From: Algoriphagus halophilus
GTDB taxonomy: Bacteria; Bacteroidota; Bacteroidia; Cytophagales; Cyclobacteriaceae
Assembly: GCF_900129785.1 (NCBI RefSeq)
Contig: NZ_FSRC01000001.1
Coordinates: 310,001-374,000, forward strand
Direction: 5' to 3'
DNA length: 64,000 nt
In this document: positions 18,856 to 26,779 of the stretch, piece by piece
How positions within the stretch are numbered: position 1 is the first letter of the stretch
Layout of the letters: the number at the start of each line of letters is the position of its first letter
The notes under the pieces: generated by a model
What the model saw: the letters and a program-made list of their open reading frames with translations, nothing else
Told to the model about the DNA's origin: nothing
The model's database searches: none
Made by a program: the position numbers and the translations under genes

Positions 18856-19398
18856 ATGTATGGGTTAGTAAATAAGTCGATTCAGGAGCTCATCACCACC
18901 AATTATGGACAGGAGAAATGGGAACTGATCAAGCTAAAAAGCGGGATAAATATTGATTATTTTATCAGTACAGAACCTTATGATGATGCTGTTACCTACC
19001 AATTGGCGACAGCTGCTGCTGAGGAATTGAATATTACAGTAGAGGAAGTATTGTTTGCTTTTGGAGAATGGTGGATTCTCAAGACCGGAAGTGAAAAATA
19101 CGGAGGATTAATGAAAGCTGGAGGGGCTAATCTCAAGGAATTTTTGATTAATCTTCCGCTTTTCCATGATCGAATTATGTTGATTTACCCCAAATTGACT
19201 CCTCCAGAATTTAAGGTGGAAGATATTGAAGCAAACTCATTGGTCTTACATTATTTTTCCAAAAGAGAAGGGTTAGTAGGTTTTGTCAAGGGATTGCTGT
19301 CAGGGTTAGGTAAATTATTTGAAACTAAAGTTGACATTGTTCATATATTAGGTAAATACAATGGTCATCCCCATGAAGCTTTTAAAATTGCTTGGTGA
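18856..19398 (+). CDS. H-NOX haem protein, nitric oxide (or oxygen) sensor
   Basis: A 180-residue protein with the length and landmarks of a stand-alone bacterial H-NOX domain. The proximal haem ligand is H104 (LPLFHDRI) and the haem-propionate clamp Y-x-S-x-R is present as YFSKR at residues 133-137. Pocket residues that would give the oxygen-binding tyrosine of anaerobe-type sensors are not obvious, so I infer an NO sensor like those of facultative and aerobic bacteria. In known systems the NO-bound form inhibits a partner histidine kinase. The partner is the next gene, which overlaps this stop codon. The promoter region carries palindrome pair B. Confidence 0.93.
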   Translation: MYGLVNKSIQELITTNYGQEKWELIKLKSGINIDYFISTEPYDDAVTYQLATAAAEELNITVEEVLFAFGEWWILKTGSEKYGGLMKAGGANLKEFLINLPLFHDRIMLIYPKLTPPEFKVEDIEANSLVLHYFSKREGLVGFVKGLLSGLGKLFETKVDIVHILGKYNGHPHEAFKIAW

Positions 19399-22300
19399 GT
19401 AACAATGAATTCCATATCGAAATCAAAAAAAGTCATTTAGACAGGACTTTTCCCTTTCATTTTGCGCTGTCAAAAGATGGTGAAATCTTATTTATAGGTC
19501 CCGGTCTATGGAAAATGCTGGGTGATGTAAGAGGGCAAAGGGCAATTGATTTATTTCTAATAAACAGACCTAAGGATACTGATTTTGATGTGGAATATTT
19601 GTCTCAAAGTTCCTCTAAAACATTTTTATTGAAGCTGAAAAATGGAAAGGAAACGCTTTTCCGGGGACAATTCGAATTTTTCGAAGAAAAAGAGCTACTT
19701 CTGTTTTTGGGTTCACCTTGGTTTAGTTCTATTGAGGAATTGGTTGCCAATGATTTATCTATCTCAGATTTTGCTCCTTTAGATCCTTTAGTAGACCTGC
19801 TACATTTAATAAAAAATCAGGAATTGGTTACTGCTGATCTCAAGGAACTGATCGGGACCATTTCCCTTCAAAAAGAAAGGCTAGAAAATCTCTCTTACGT
19901 GGCAAGTGCCAATTTGGATGGGATCATTTTTACCAATGAAGAGGGAATTATTACCTATGTCAATGAAGGATATCTTCATCAGACTGGATTTGAGAGGGAG
20001 AAAGTGATTGGTAAAACACCGATTGAATTAGGAAAAGGGGAGGAAACCCAAAAAGAAGAATTGAAAAGAATGCTGGAGTCCTTTTTTAAAAAGGAACCCT
20101 TTAAAGTTGAATTAAAGCACTATAGAAAAGATGGCACTTGGTTTTGGGCCAGGGTGAATGGTCAAGTGATTTTAGATAAAAAAGGAGACTTTTTACATTA
20201 CTTCACATTGGTAGAGGATGTGACAGAAGAAAAGATATCCAAGAATAGAATACAGGAATTTGAGCAAACATTCCGTCAAGTATTGGAATTTTCTGGTGAC
20301 AATGTCTGGGAACACGACTTCAAGACCAGAAAAACCAGCTTTTCGAATAAGGCAAAAAATTTCCTAGGTCTCAAATTTGATCCATCCACCAATTTGGAAG
20401 ATGTTTGGTATGGTCATGTGTATGAACCTGATCTTCATTTATTAAATGAAAATGACAAAAATTATAGGCTGGGAAAAATCTCTTCCCATCAGTTGGAATA
20501 CCGAATGCTTCATGAAGATGGGAGCATTAAATGGGTAAAAGACAGAGGGATCGTCATCGAGAAAGATTCAAATGGACTTCCTTTAAAAATCATAGGTACC
20601 CATTCCGATATCACCGAACAAAAAGCCGCGGAGAAAGAACTGATCAACCTGAATAAAAAGCTGGGAAGTGTCTTGAACGAACTTCGAGATGTGATTTGGT
20701 CCGTCAGTTATCCAGAATTTAAGGGAATCTTCTTTACCCCTTCCGCTGAGGATCTGTTTGAACTGGATATGGATACCTTGATGAAAGACACCTCTTGGTG
20801 GGAAAAATCGATCCATCCAGAGGATCTACATATTTTAGATGAAATTCTTGAGGAAATAAAAGAAAATCAGGAATACACGAAAGAATATAGAATTATTACC
20901 CCTTCCCAAAAAGTAAAATGGGTTCAGAATAAAGGGAAATTGATAGTAGAGGAGGGAATACCCGTTCGAATGAATGGGATTTTGGTGGATATCACGGAGC
21001 GTAAAAAAACTGAAGCGCTCCTAGAAAATCAGGAAAAGCTCAAAAATATTCTCATTGATATTTCTTCTACCTACATCAATATTGACTTGGATGAGGTAGA
21101 CTCTAATATAGATGCATCCTTACAAAGAATAGGAGAGTTTGTCGATGCGGATCGAGCCTATATTTTCTCCTATAACCTTTCTGCGTTTACCTGCTCCTGT
21201 ACGCATGAATGGTGTGCGGAAGGAGTTTCCAAAGAAATTGACAATACCCAGGATGTTCCTTTGGAATATGTGCCACAATGGTATGAAGTTCATTCTCAAG
21301 GGAAGCCTTTTTCTGTAGAGGATGTTTCCTTGCTGAAGAGCAAAGGCATGGATGGGCTCTATGAAATCTTAGAGCCTCAAGGCATCAAAAGCCTGATCGC
21401 CATTCCTATGATGTTTAAGGATGATCTCCTGGGGTTTGTAGGATTTGATTCAGTCAAAAAACAACATACTTACTCCAATAAAGAAATTGAGTTATTGTTT
21501 GTTTTTGCTCAAATGCTGGTCAATGTACAGAAGAGAAAGCAATCTGAATTGAGATTGTTTCAGCAAGAGGAGAAATTTAGAAATATCATTTCCAACATGA
21601 ATCTTGGTTTGTTGGAGGTGGATCTGGAGGACCATGTCCTACATGCCAACCAGACATTTTGTAATATGGCTGGTTGGGATTTGGAGGATTTGATTGGGAG
21701 AAAAGCCATTGACTTGTTACTGAATGAATCAGATAAGAAGCGTTTATTGGCAAAGTCTGAAAGTAGGAAAACAGGGCTTTCCGACTCGTATGAACTGAAA
21801 TATCGAAAGCCTAATGGAGAATATCGATGGTGGTTTATCAGTGGTGCTCCAAATTATAATGATAAAAATGAATTGATAGGGTCTATCGGAATCCACCTGG
21901 ATATCACTGATCAAAAAAGATTAGAGGAAGAATTGATCCGACAGCGGGAGGAAGCAGAAAAATCCAAACGAGCCAAGGAAATCTTCTTTGCCAATATGAG
22001 CCATGAGATCAGAACCCCGATGAATGCTATTGTGGGAATGGGTGAGCAATTGGCTAAAACCAATCTCAATGACCAACAGGAAAAATACATCAAAGCGATT
22101 CAGAATTCTGCCAGCCATCTGATGGTTATTATCAAAGATATTCTGGATTTATCAAAATTGGAGGCTGGTAAAATGACCATAGAGTCCATAGGGTTTAGGC
22201 CAAAAAATATTATGGAACACGTCTTTGGGATGATGAATTCCAAAGCGGAAAGTAAGGGATTAGAGTTTTCAGTTTTAAACTATGATCCAAAGATCCAAGA

Positions 22301-23477
22301 GGTATTAATAGGAGATCCAATAAGAGTGAATCAAATCTTATTAAATCTCCTCTCTAACGCCATCAAGTTTACAGATATGGGGAAAGTTATCCTTCAATGC
22401 CATCTTCTTTCAGAAACCAAGGAAGAGCAAGAACTGAAATTTACGGTGATTGATACTGGTATTGGCATGGAAGAGTCATTTGTGAAAAGTAATTTTGAGA
22501 AATACGTGCAAGAAGATACCACCATTACTAGAAAATATGGGGGTACAGGCCTGGGACTAAGTATTACCAAAGAACTGGTTCAATTAATGGATGGTGCGAT
22601 GCAGATCGAATCACAAAAAGGGGTTGGGTCCATCATCTCTGTTGTCTTAAAATTCAAAAAAGGAGAAGAGCGGGACCTACCTAAAGATCAACCTATTTCC
22701 ATAGAGCCTTCACTTCTCAAAGGAAAAAGAATTCTAGTTGTCGATGACAATGAATTCAATCGGCTGGTGGCATCCACGATTTTGGAGCAGAATGAAATGG
22801 AAATTTTTACCGCCAACAATGGAGAAGAGGCCATTGATGCGGTGAAGTCTAATTCCTTTGATTTGATTTTGATGGATGTCCAAATGCCTGTCATGGACGG
22901 GATTATGGCTACACACATGATAAGAAATGAATTGAAGTTAGCCATTCCTATTATCGCCTTGACGGCTTTTGCGATGAAAGGAGATCGTGAAAAATACCTT
23001 TCACATGGAATGAATGATTTTCTGGCCAAGCCATTTCAGGAAAAACAATTATTACATCTCATTTCCCAGCAGTTTCAAGGGATGCCTATTGCTGTAAAAG
23101 CGTTGGAGAAAGATCATAAGGAACCCTTAGAGCGCTATTCACTGACAGAACTGGAGGCTATTTCCAAGGGAAATGTTGAGTTTATGGCAAAGATGATCCT
23201 TTTATTTCAGACCAATGTGATGAACTCCATGAATGAGGCTGTTCAGGCATTTGAAAGATCCGATTTCGAAGAAGTAAAGAAGTTGATTCATAAAATAAAG
23301 CCTTCCATAAAAATGTTGAGAATTCATGAAGTGGCAGATGAACTGAGTGAAATTGAAACTCAGGTTTTGGAGCAACAGAATTCTGAAAGAATGAATTATT
23401 TGATGAAGCATTTAAAAGAAGTCCTTGATTGGGTTTCCATGGATTTGGGAGAAAGGAAAGGTATAAAGCCAAATTAA
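19395..23477 (+). CDS. H-NOX-associated hybrid sensor histidine kinase (HNOBA-PAS-PAS-PAS-GAF-PAS-HK-REC-Hpt)
   Basis: No ATG lies near the 5' end; the frame opens with TTG at 19392 or GTG at 19395. I prefer GTG because it overlaps the H-NOX stop as GTGA. About 1360 residues. Residues 1-150 resemble the HNOBA domain of soluble guanylate cyclase (LLLFLGSPWFSSIEEL, LSISDFAPLDPLVDLL), which docks an H-NOX protein. Then come three PAS/PAC units (about 165-540), a GAF domain (about 550-710) and a fourth PAS (about 720-840). The kinase core has NMSHEIRTPMN with phospho-acceptor H870, an N-box (ILLNLLSNAIKF) and VIDTGIGM. A receiver (LILMDVQMP, D1161) and a C-terminal Hpt domain (LIHKIKPS, H1299) complete a phosphorelay. 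It has no membrane segment, so it is a cytoplasmic sensor. Confidence 0.93.
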   Translation: MSNNEFHIEIKKSHLDRTFPFHFALSKDGEILFIGPGLWKMLGDVRGQRAIDLFLINRPKDTDFDVEYLSQSSSKTFLLKLKNGKETLFRGQFEFFEEKELLLFLGSPWFSSIEELVANDLSISDFAPLDPLVDLLHLIKNQELVTADLKELIGTISLQKERLENLSYVASANLDGIIFTNEEGIITYVNEGYLHQTGFEREKVIGKTPIELGKGEETQKEELKRMLESFFKKEPFKVELKHYRKDGTWFWARVNGQVILDKKGDFLHYFTLVEDVTEEKISKNRIQEFEQTFRQVLEFSGDNVWEHDFKTRKTSFSNKAKNFLGLKFDPSTNLEDVWYGHVYEPDLHLLNENDKNYRLGKISSHQLEYRMLHEDGSIKWVKDRGIVIEKDSNGLPLKIIGTHSDITEQKAAEKELINLNKKLGSVLNELRDVIWSVSYPEFKGIFFTPSAEDLFELDMDTLMKDTSWWEKSIHPEDLHILDEILEEIKENQEYTKEYRIITPSQKVKWVQNKGKLIVEEGIPVRMNGILVDITERKKTEALLENQEKLKNILIDISSTYINIDLDEVDSNIDASLQRIGEFVDADRAYIFSYNLSAFTCSCTHEWCAEGVSKEIDNTQDVPLEYVPQWYEVHSQGKPFSVEDVSLLKSKGMDGLYEILEPQGIKSLIAIPMMFKDDLLGFVGFDSVKKQHTYSNKEIELLFVFAQMLVNVQKRKQSELRLFQQEEKFRNIISNMNLGLLEVDLEDHVLHANQTFCNMAGWDLEDLIGRKAIDLLLNESDKKRLLAKSESRKTGLSDSYELKYRKPNGEYRWWFISGAPNYNDKNELIGSIGIHLDITDQKRLEEELIRQREEAEKSKRAKEIFFANMSHEIRTPMNAIVGMGEQLAKTNLNDQQEKYIKAIQNSASHLMVIIKDILDLSKLEAGKMTIESIGFRPKNIMEHVFGMMNSKAESKGLEFSVLNYDPKIQEVLIGDPIRVNQILLNLLSNAIKFTDMGKVILQCHLLSETKEEQELKFTVIDTGIGMEESFVKSNFEKYVQEDTTITRKYGGTGLGLSITKELVQLMDGAMQIESQKGVGSIISVVLKFKKGEERDLPKDQPISIEPSLLKGKRILVVDDNEFNRLVASTILEQNEMEIFTANNGEEAIDAVKSNSFDLILMDVQMPVMDGIMATHMIRNELKLAIPIIALTAFAMKGDREKYLSHGMNDFLAKPFQEKQLLHLISQQFQGMPIAVKALEKDHKEPLERYSLTELEAISKGNVEFMAKMILLFQTNVMNSMNEAVQAFERSDFEEVKKLIHKIKPSIKMLRIHEVADELSEIETQVLEQQNSERMNYLMKHLKEVLDWVSMDLGERKGIKPN

Positions 23478-23481
23478 GGGT

Positions 23482-23516
23482 TTCCAAAATATGGAATTAA
23501 ATTCCGATAACTGGAA
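23482..23516 (+). promoter_or_regulatory. paired palindromic operator, TTCC-N7-GGAA type (site C)
   Basis: TTCCAAAATATGGAA at 23482-23496 and TTCCGATAACTGGAA at 23502-23516 start exactly 20 bases apart, like site B. The pair begins four bases after the kinase stop codon and lies upstream of the terminator at 23527 and of the receiver-only gene. TTGGTCTCAAATTGGA at 23567 is 51 bases downstream, in the same relative place as the TTGG elements near sites A, B and D. Confidence 0.65.
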
Positions 23517-23526
23517 TTGGGATTTT

Positions 23527-23563
23527 AAAAAAGTGCCTTAGAGTCATTCTAAGGCACTTTTTT
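23527..23563 (+). terminator. rho-independent terminator after the hybrid kinase gene
   Basis: The stem AAAAAAGTGCCTTAGA pairs with TCTAAGGCACTTTTTT around a GTCAT loop, and the right arm supplies the T run. Its stem is nearly the same sequence as the terminator at 5141-5175. It separates the kinase from the receiver-only regulator, which therefore probably has its own promoter. Confidence 0.85.
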
Positions 23564-23606
23564 GTTTTGGTCTCAAATTGGAATAAGGGGTAGGAAAAAA
23601 GAAAAG

Positions 23607-23993
23607 ATGAAAAATATTAAAATCTTACCTGCCTTTATTGTTGATGACGATCCCTTTTGGACTGAAGTCTTAAAACAGATTCTTCAGAAGATCGGATTTA
23701 CCAAAATCCACACCTTTGAAGATGGACAAAGCTGTCTAAAAAATATCCATCTCAACCCAGCATTGGTTTTTTTAGACTACCAAATGGAAAACTCCAATGG
23801 ATTGGATATCCTTCAGGAAGTGAAAGGGTACTACCCTGGCATCGAAGTGATCTTTTGTACAGCATTGGAAAACCTGGAAGTGGCGATTGCAGCCATGGAA
23901 TTTGGTTCCGTAGAATATCTACTCAAAACTACAGTCACTGAGGAACTGGTGACGGATCTGGTTTCCAATTTTCAATCTTCTCAAGTAGCCTAA
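23607..23993 (+). CDS. receiver-only response regulator
   Basis: I start it at the ATG at 23607, because the frame from 23562 begins inside the terminator T run. The 128-residue product is a single CheY-like receiver with the acidic cluster DDD13-15, phospho-acceptor D57 (FLDYQM), a Thr after strand 4 (FCTALEN) and K107 (YLLKTT). It has no output domain. It resembles the receiver of the NtrC-type protein at 17363, including the same spacing of acidic and Lys residues. It may be a phosphate sink or an adaptor for the hybrid kinase, as receiver-only partners are in other H-NOX kinase networks, or act on the STAS protein encoded at 24739-25071. Both ideas are inference. Confidence 0.85.
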   Translation: MKNIKILPAFIVDDDPFWTEVLKQILQKIGFTKIHTFEDGQSCLKNIHLNPALVFLDYQMENSNGLDILQEVKGYYPGIEVIFCTALENLEVAIAAMEFGSVEYLLKTTVTEELVTDLVSNFQSSQVA

Positions 23994-24003
23994 TCCCATC
24001 ATC

Positions 24004-26709
24004 ATGCCCTTTACGTTTTCACATCCAGCTGCAATTCTTCCTTTTTCAAATACTTCCAACCGCCTTTCTCAAACAGGATTGGTCATTGGGAGTATCGTGC
24101 CTGATTTGGAGTTTTACCTTCAGCTAAAATTAAATGAAAATATTGGGCATACACTGAAAGGTATTTTGCTTTTTGACCTACCGGTAGCGTTTATGATGGC
24201 ATTGATCTTTCATTGCCTGATTAAAATCCCATTAGTTAAAGCTTCACCCGTGTGGATTCAATCCAGAACCATCCAATACCTGGGATTGAATTGGCTGAGC
24301 TCACTGAAAACAAACTGGATAGGAATTTTATGCTCTATGCTTCTGGGAATCCTTACCCATTTGATTTTGGATGGAATGACTCATTACGATGGATGGATGG
24401 TGGAGCTATTTCCCGTATTTCAAGAAACATTAGGGGACGGACTGTTAGAGATTCCGATGTACGATTTCTTGCAGTATGCCTTCAGCTTCCTTGGGCTGGT
24501 TTGGGTTCTTTATTCCCTAACCCAGTTAAAGGTCTTGATTGTACTAGACTTTGAAAGCTCCAAGAAACGTAGATTTTGGAAGATGACCTTCATGGGGTTT
24601 GGTTTGGCAGTCCTATTCCGAATGTTATTCTATCCTGATTTTATCTCCTTTTGGGATGTATTTATGATGGGAGTAGGGGCTTTTATTTATGGAGTCATCT
24701 TCGCGTCAATAGGCTACCTACTGGCAGGAAATAGAAGCTTAAACCGTGATCGCAAGCTCCACGAATTTGTCAATTCCAGAAGTGTTGATCCAGGGTTCAA
24801 AAGCAGATCCCTTTTGATAAAGCAAAATCAATTTTTTGGATTGTTCGGCCAGCGTATAATGAATGTGAATTACCTCGTTAACGAAACCCAGGTCATTATC
24901 AGTCAACCCTCGGATATCCAAATAGACGAGATCAGCCTCATTCGAAAGTATTTCGGGCAATTTACCTCTCAGGGATTCGGTAGCACTGCCTTTAGCCTCG
25001 CCGATCACTTCCACTTTCAAGGCGGGTTTTTCGTTTCCAGTTATCGAAAAGTTGCTGATCTGTATTTCCATGTTTGCAAGAGTTTGAAGAAATATATCAA
25101 TACTCCTCTTAAACTTATAGGCTTTTTGGGATTAATTTTTATTCCGATTGCCGCAAATGGACAGGAAAAGCCTTTTGATCCAGCCCTTAGAGAACAGTTT
25201 ATCCAGAAAGCAAGTGAACTGAGAGCGGCAGAAAAATATGGGGAGGCGATTAGTCAATTGGATAGCATCCTGCTTCACCATCCAGCCGATGCACAGATTT
25301 TGTTATTCAAAGGAGATCTTTGTTTGCAGAATCAGGATTTTTCCCAAGCGGTAGAGGTATTCCATCAATTGATTCCATTGGACTATGAATCCACCATTGT
25401 CAAAATCAATCTTTCTTACGCCTTGTTCATGAGCAAAAAGCCTTCCAAAGCTTTGGAAGCAGCATTTACCGCTTGGAGTCAAGATTCCAAAAACAAAAGT
25501 GCCACGGTCAATTACTTCAATGCACTTCTTTGGAATATCAAAACCAAGGAAGCTGAAGCTTTCCTTTCTGAGAATACGGAATTGGTAGATCCGGACCAAT
25601 CCTTGGTGATGAAAGCCAGATTGTATACCACGGCAGGAAATTATTCCAATGGGCTAGCCTATTACGATTCTTTGGTCCAGCAATTCCCGAAAGCTCCTTA
25701 CATCCAAGAATATGCAGAGGTTTTGATCGGTAAGAAACAATGGAAGAAAGCAGATCATATTCTTAAGAAATACGAACCTGAACTTTCCTCTTCTCAACTC
25801 CAGAAATTGAATGGATTGATCAGTGATCGATCTGTCCAAACAGTGGGAGTCACCCTTGGGTTTTTTGCTGATGTTGCTAAAAACACAAGAACTGAGCAAG
25901 CTGCTTTTTGGCAAAATCCAAGGAATGCCCCGGTACAAATCGGATTCCGGGCTGGGGCAAGTCAGGTCAAAGCTCTAGAAGGACAGGTTACCAACTCCAG
26001 TTTTTTAGCGGGTGGCGCTAATATAGTATGGAGTCAAGCTTGGCAGAGTAGTGGGGAATTGATGGTTCAGCAAGTGAAACCAGGTACTGGAGATTCTTTT
26101 ATAGGAATTACCGGGAAATTCGAAACCAAGTTCCAGCCCAATGATCGACGGATGGTTGGGATCACCTATGGGTCCGACTTGTTGAACTTCACTGCAGATC
26201 TCTTAGGCAAGAATATCAGAAGTCAAAATCTAGGGTATGTAACTCACCTGATGTTTGGTGGGAAAACCGGGTTTTATTCTCAGGGAAGTTATGGGATCCT
26301 CAATGATCAGAATTCCAGAATCCAGTTTTTTGGATCAATCTATCGACTGCTCAGAACAGAGCCTACCCTAAAAACGGGGGTGAACTTTTCTGCCTTGAGC
26401 TATCGTGATTCTGAAACTACTTTGTATTTCGCTCCGAATCGATTTATGAGTGCAGAGGTATTTGTGGATTATAGCACACCCATGCCTTTGGTATCTAAAA
26501 TGGCTTTCAAAATACAAGCTGCCGGAGGATTCCAACAAATCGAAAAACAACCATTAGCCCCTTCATTCAGGGCCCAAGCAGAATTGAATTACAGAGTCAA
26601 TGGGTTTGATTTAGGGCTCAATGGGCAGTTTTCCAATGTGGCTGCTTCTTCTGGAACAGGATATAAATTTCAATACTTCACCTTCAAAGTATCTAAAAAC
26701 TTTAAGTAG
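24004..26709 (+). CDS. 901-residue composite frame: DUF4184 protein, antisense of a STAS gene, then TPR/beta-barrel
   Basis: One uninterrupted frame, but its three parts do not make sense as one protein. Residues 1-245 (24004-24738) are a DUF4184 membrane protein (MPFTFSHPAAILPF start, GLVIGSIVPDLEFYL, about six helices). Residues of about 246-356 have no protein-like pattern and are the exact codon-aligned antisense of a convincing STAS gene (24739-25071). Residues 361-901 are a signal peptide, TPR repeats and an outer-membrane barrel. An inner-membrane protein fused to a barrel through an internal signal peptide is implausible. The DUF4184 stop may have been lost by a point change (an AGA codon at 24733 could once have been TGA) or by an indel (TAA occurs in another frame at 24740). 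I list the whole frame because no stop separates the parts. Confidence 0.5.
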   Translation: MPFTFSHPAAILPFSNTSNRLSQTGLVIGSIVPDLEFYLQLKLNENIGHTLKGILLFDLPVAFMMALIFHCLIKIPLVKASPVWIQSRTIQYLGLNWLSSLKTNWIGILCSMLLGILTHLILDGMTHYDGWMVELFPVFQETLGDGLLEIPMYDFLQYAFSFLGLVWVLYSLTQLKVLIVLDFESSKKRRFWKMTFMGFGLAVLFRMLFYPDFISFWDVFMMGVGAFIYGVIFASIGYLLAGNRSLNRDRKLHEFVNSRSVDPGFKSRSLLIKQNQFFGLFGQRIMNVNYLVNETQVIISQPSDIQIDEISLIRKYFGQFTSQGFGSTAFSLADHFHFQGGFFVSSYRKVADLYFHVCKSLKKYINTPLKLIGFLGLIFIPIAANGQEKPFDPALREQFIQKASELRAAEKYGEAISQLDSILLHHPADAQILLFKGDLCLQNQDFSQAVEVFHQLIPLDYESTIVKINLSYALFMSKKPSKALEAAFTAWSQDSKNKSATVNYFNALLWNIKTKEAEAFLSENTELVDPDQSLVMKARLYTTAGNYSNGLAYYDSLVQQFPKAPYIQEYAEVLIGKKQWKKADHILKKYEPELSSSQLQKLNGLISDRSVQTVGVTLGFFADVAKNTRTEQAAFWQNPRNAPVQIGFRAGASQVKALEGQVTNSSFLAGGANIVWSQAWQSSGELMVQQVKPGTGDSFIGITGKFETKFQPNDRRMVGITYGSDLLNFTADLLGKNIRSQNLGYVTHLMFGGKTGFYSQGSYGILNDQNSRIQFFGSIYRLLRTEPTLKTGVNFSALSYRDSETTLYFAPNRFMSAEVFVDYSTPMPLVSKMAFKIQAAGGFQQIEKQPLAPSFRAQAELNYRVNGFDLGLNGQFSNVAASSGTGYKFQYFTFKVSKNFK
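24739..25071 (-). CDS. STAS-domain protein (anti-sigma-factor-antagonist-like)
   Basis: A 110-residue frame on the minus strand, from ATG 25071, with the STAS fold order: a first strand pair (FSITGNEKPALKVEVIGEA), a helix (SATESLRGKLPEIL), the strand and loop LVYLDIRGLTDNDLGFVNEV where STAS proteins carry the conserved D-S/T-x-G region, a helix, then KLILLYQKG and a last helix with WINTSGIDKFVELA, which matches the usual LxxTGLxxxF ending. The Ser or Thr normally phosphorylated is replaced around DNDLGF, so it may not be a classical SpoIIAA switch. It reads opposite to the long frame around it and its codon positions align with that frame. Its start is only 12 bases from the predicted TTG start of the TPR/barrel gene. 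Confidence 0.6.
   Translation of the reverse strand: MEIQISNFSITGNEKPALKVEVIGEAKGSATESLRGKLPEILSNEADLVYLDIRGLTDNDLGFVNEVIHIHYTLAEQSKKLILLYQKGSAFEPWINTSGIDKFVELAITV
25084..26709 (+). CDS. exported TPR-repeat protein with C-terminal outer-membrane beta-barrel (alternative start inside the long frame)
   Basis: If translation begins at the TTG codon at 25084, the product has 541 residues. It opens with KKYINTPLKLIGFLGLIFI, a textbook Sec signal peptide with cleavage near AANGQ. TPR-like helical repeats follow (residues of about 30-210: AEKYGEAISQLDSILLHHPADA, QDFSQAVEVFHQLIPLDYES). The rest, from VGVTLGFFADVAKNT to the terminal FKVSKNFK, is a series of amphipathic strands with a final aromatic residue pattern like YaiO or other small outer-membrane barrels. 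A periplasmic TPR plus barrel is the plan of exopolysaccharide export porins such as PgaA, BcsC and AlgE/AlgK. With the glycan cluster nearby, a polysaccharide-export or surface-anchoring role is plausible but unproven. Confidence 0.55.
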   Translation: MKKYINTPLKLIGFLGLIFIPIAANGQEKPFDPALREQFIQKASELRAAEKYGEAISQLDSILLHHPADAQILLFKGDLCLQNQDFSQAVEVFHQLIPLDYESTIVKINLSYALFMSKKPSKALEAAFTAWSQDSKNKSATVNYFNALLWNIKTKEAEAFLSENTELVDPDQSLVMKARLYTTAGNYSNGLAYYDSLVQQFPKAPYIQEYAEVLIGKKQWKKADHILKKYEPELSSSQLQKLNGLISDRSVQTVGVTLGFFADVAKNTRTEQAAFWQNPRNAPVQIGFRAGASQVKALEGQVTNSSFLAGGANIVWSQAWQSSGELMVQQVKPGTGDSFIGITGKFETKFQPNDRRMVGITYGSDLLNFTADLLGKNIRSQNLGYVTHLMFGGKTGFYSQGSYGILNDQNSRIQFFGSIYRLLRTEPTLKTGVNFSALSYRDSETTLYFAPNRFMSAEVFVDYSTPMPLVSKMAFKIQAAGGFQQIEKQPLAPSFRAQAELNYRVNGFDLGLNGQFSNVAASSGTGYKFQYFTFKVSKNFK

Positions 26710-26736
26710 AGTCGGAGAGGTTGCTCTGATCACCCC

Positions 26737-26779
26737 GCCCTTCCTGTATAGGATTTATCTTAGAGGGGAGGGCTTTTTT
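26737..26779 (+). terminator. probable terminator after the TPR/beta-barrel gene
   Basis: GCCCTTCC at 26737-26744 can pair with GGGAGGGC at 26766-26773 (one G-T pair), directly followed by six T. The loop of about 21 bases is long. The convergent DUF1460 gene ends inside the T run. Confidence 0.55.
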
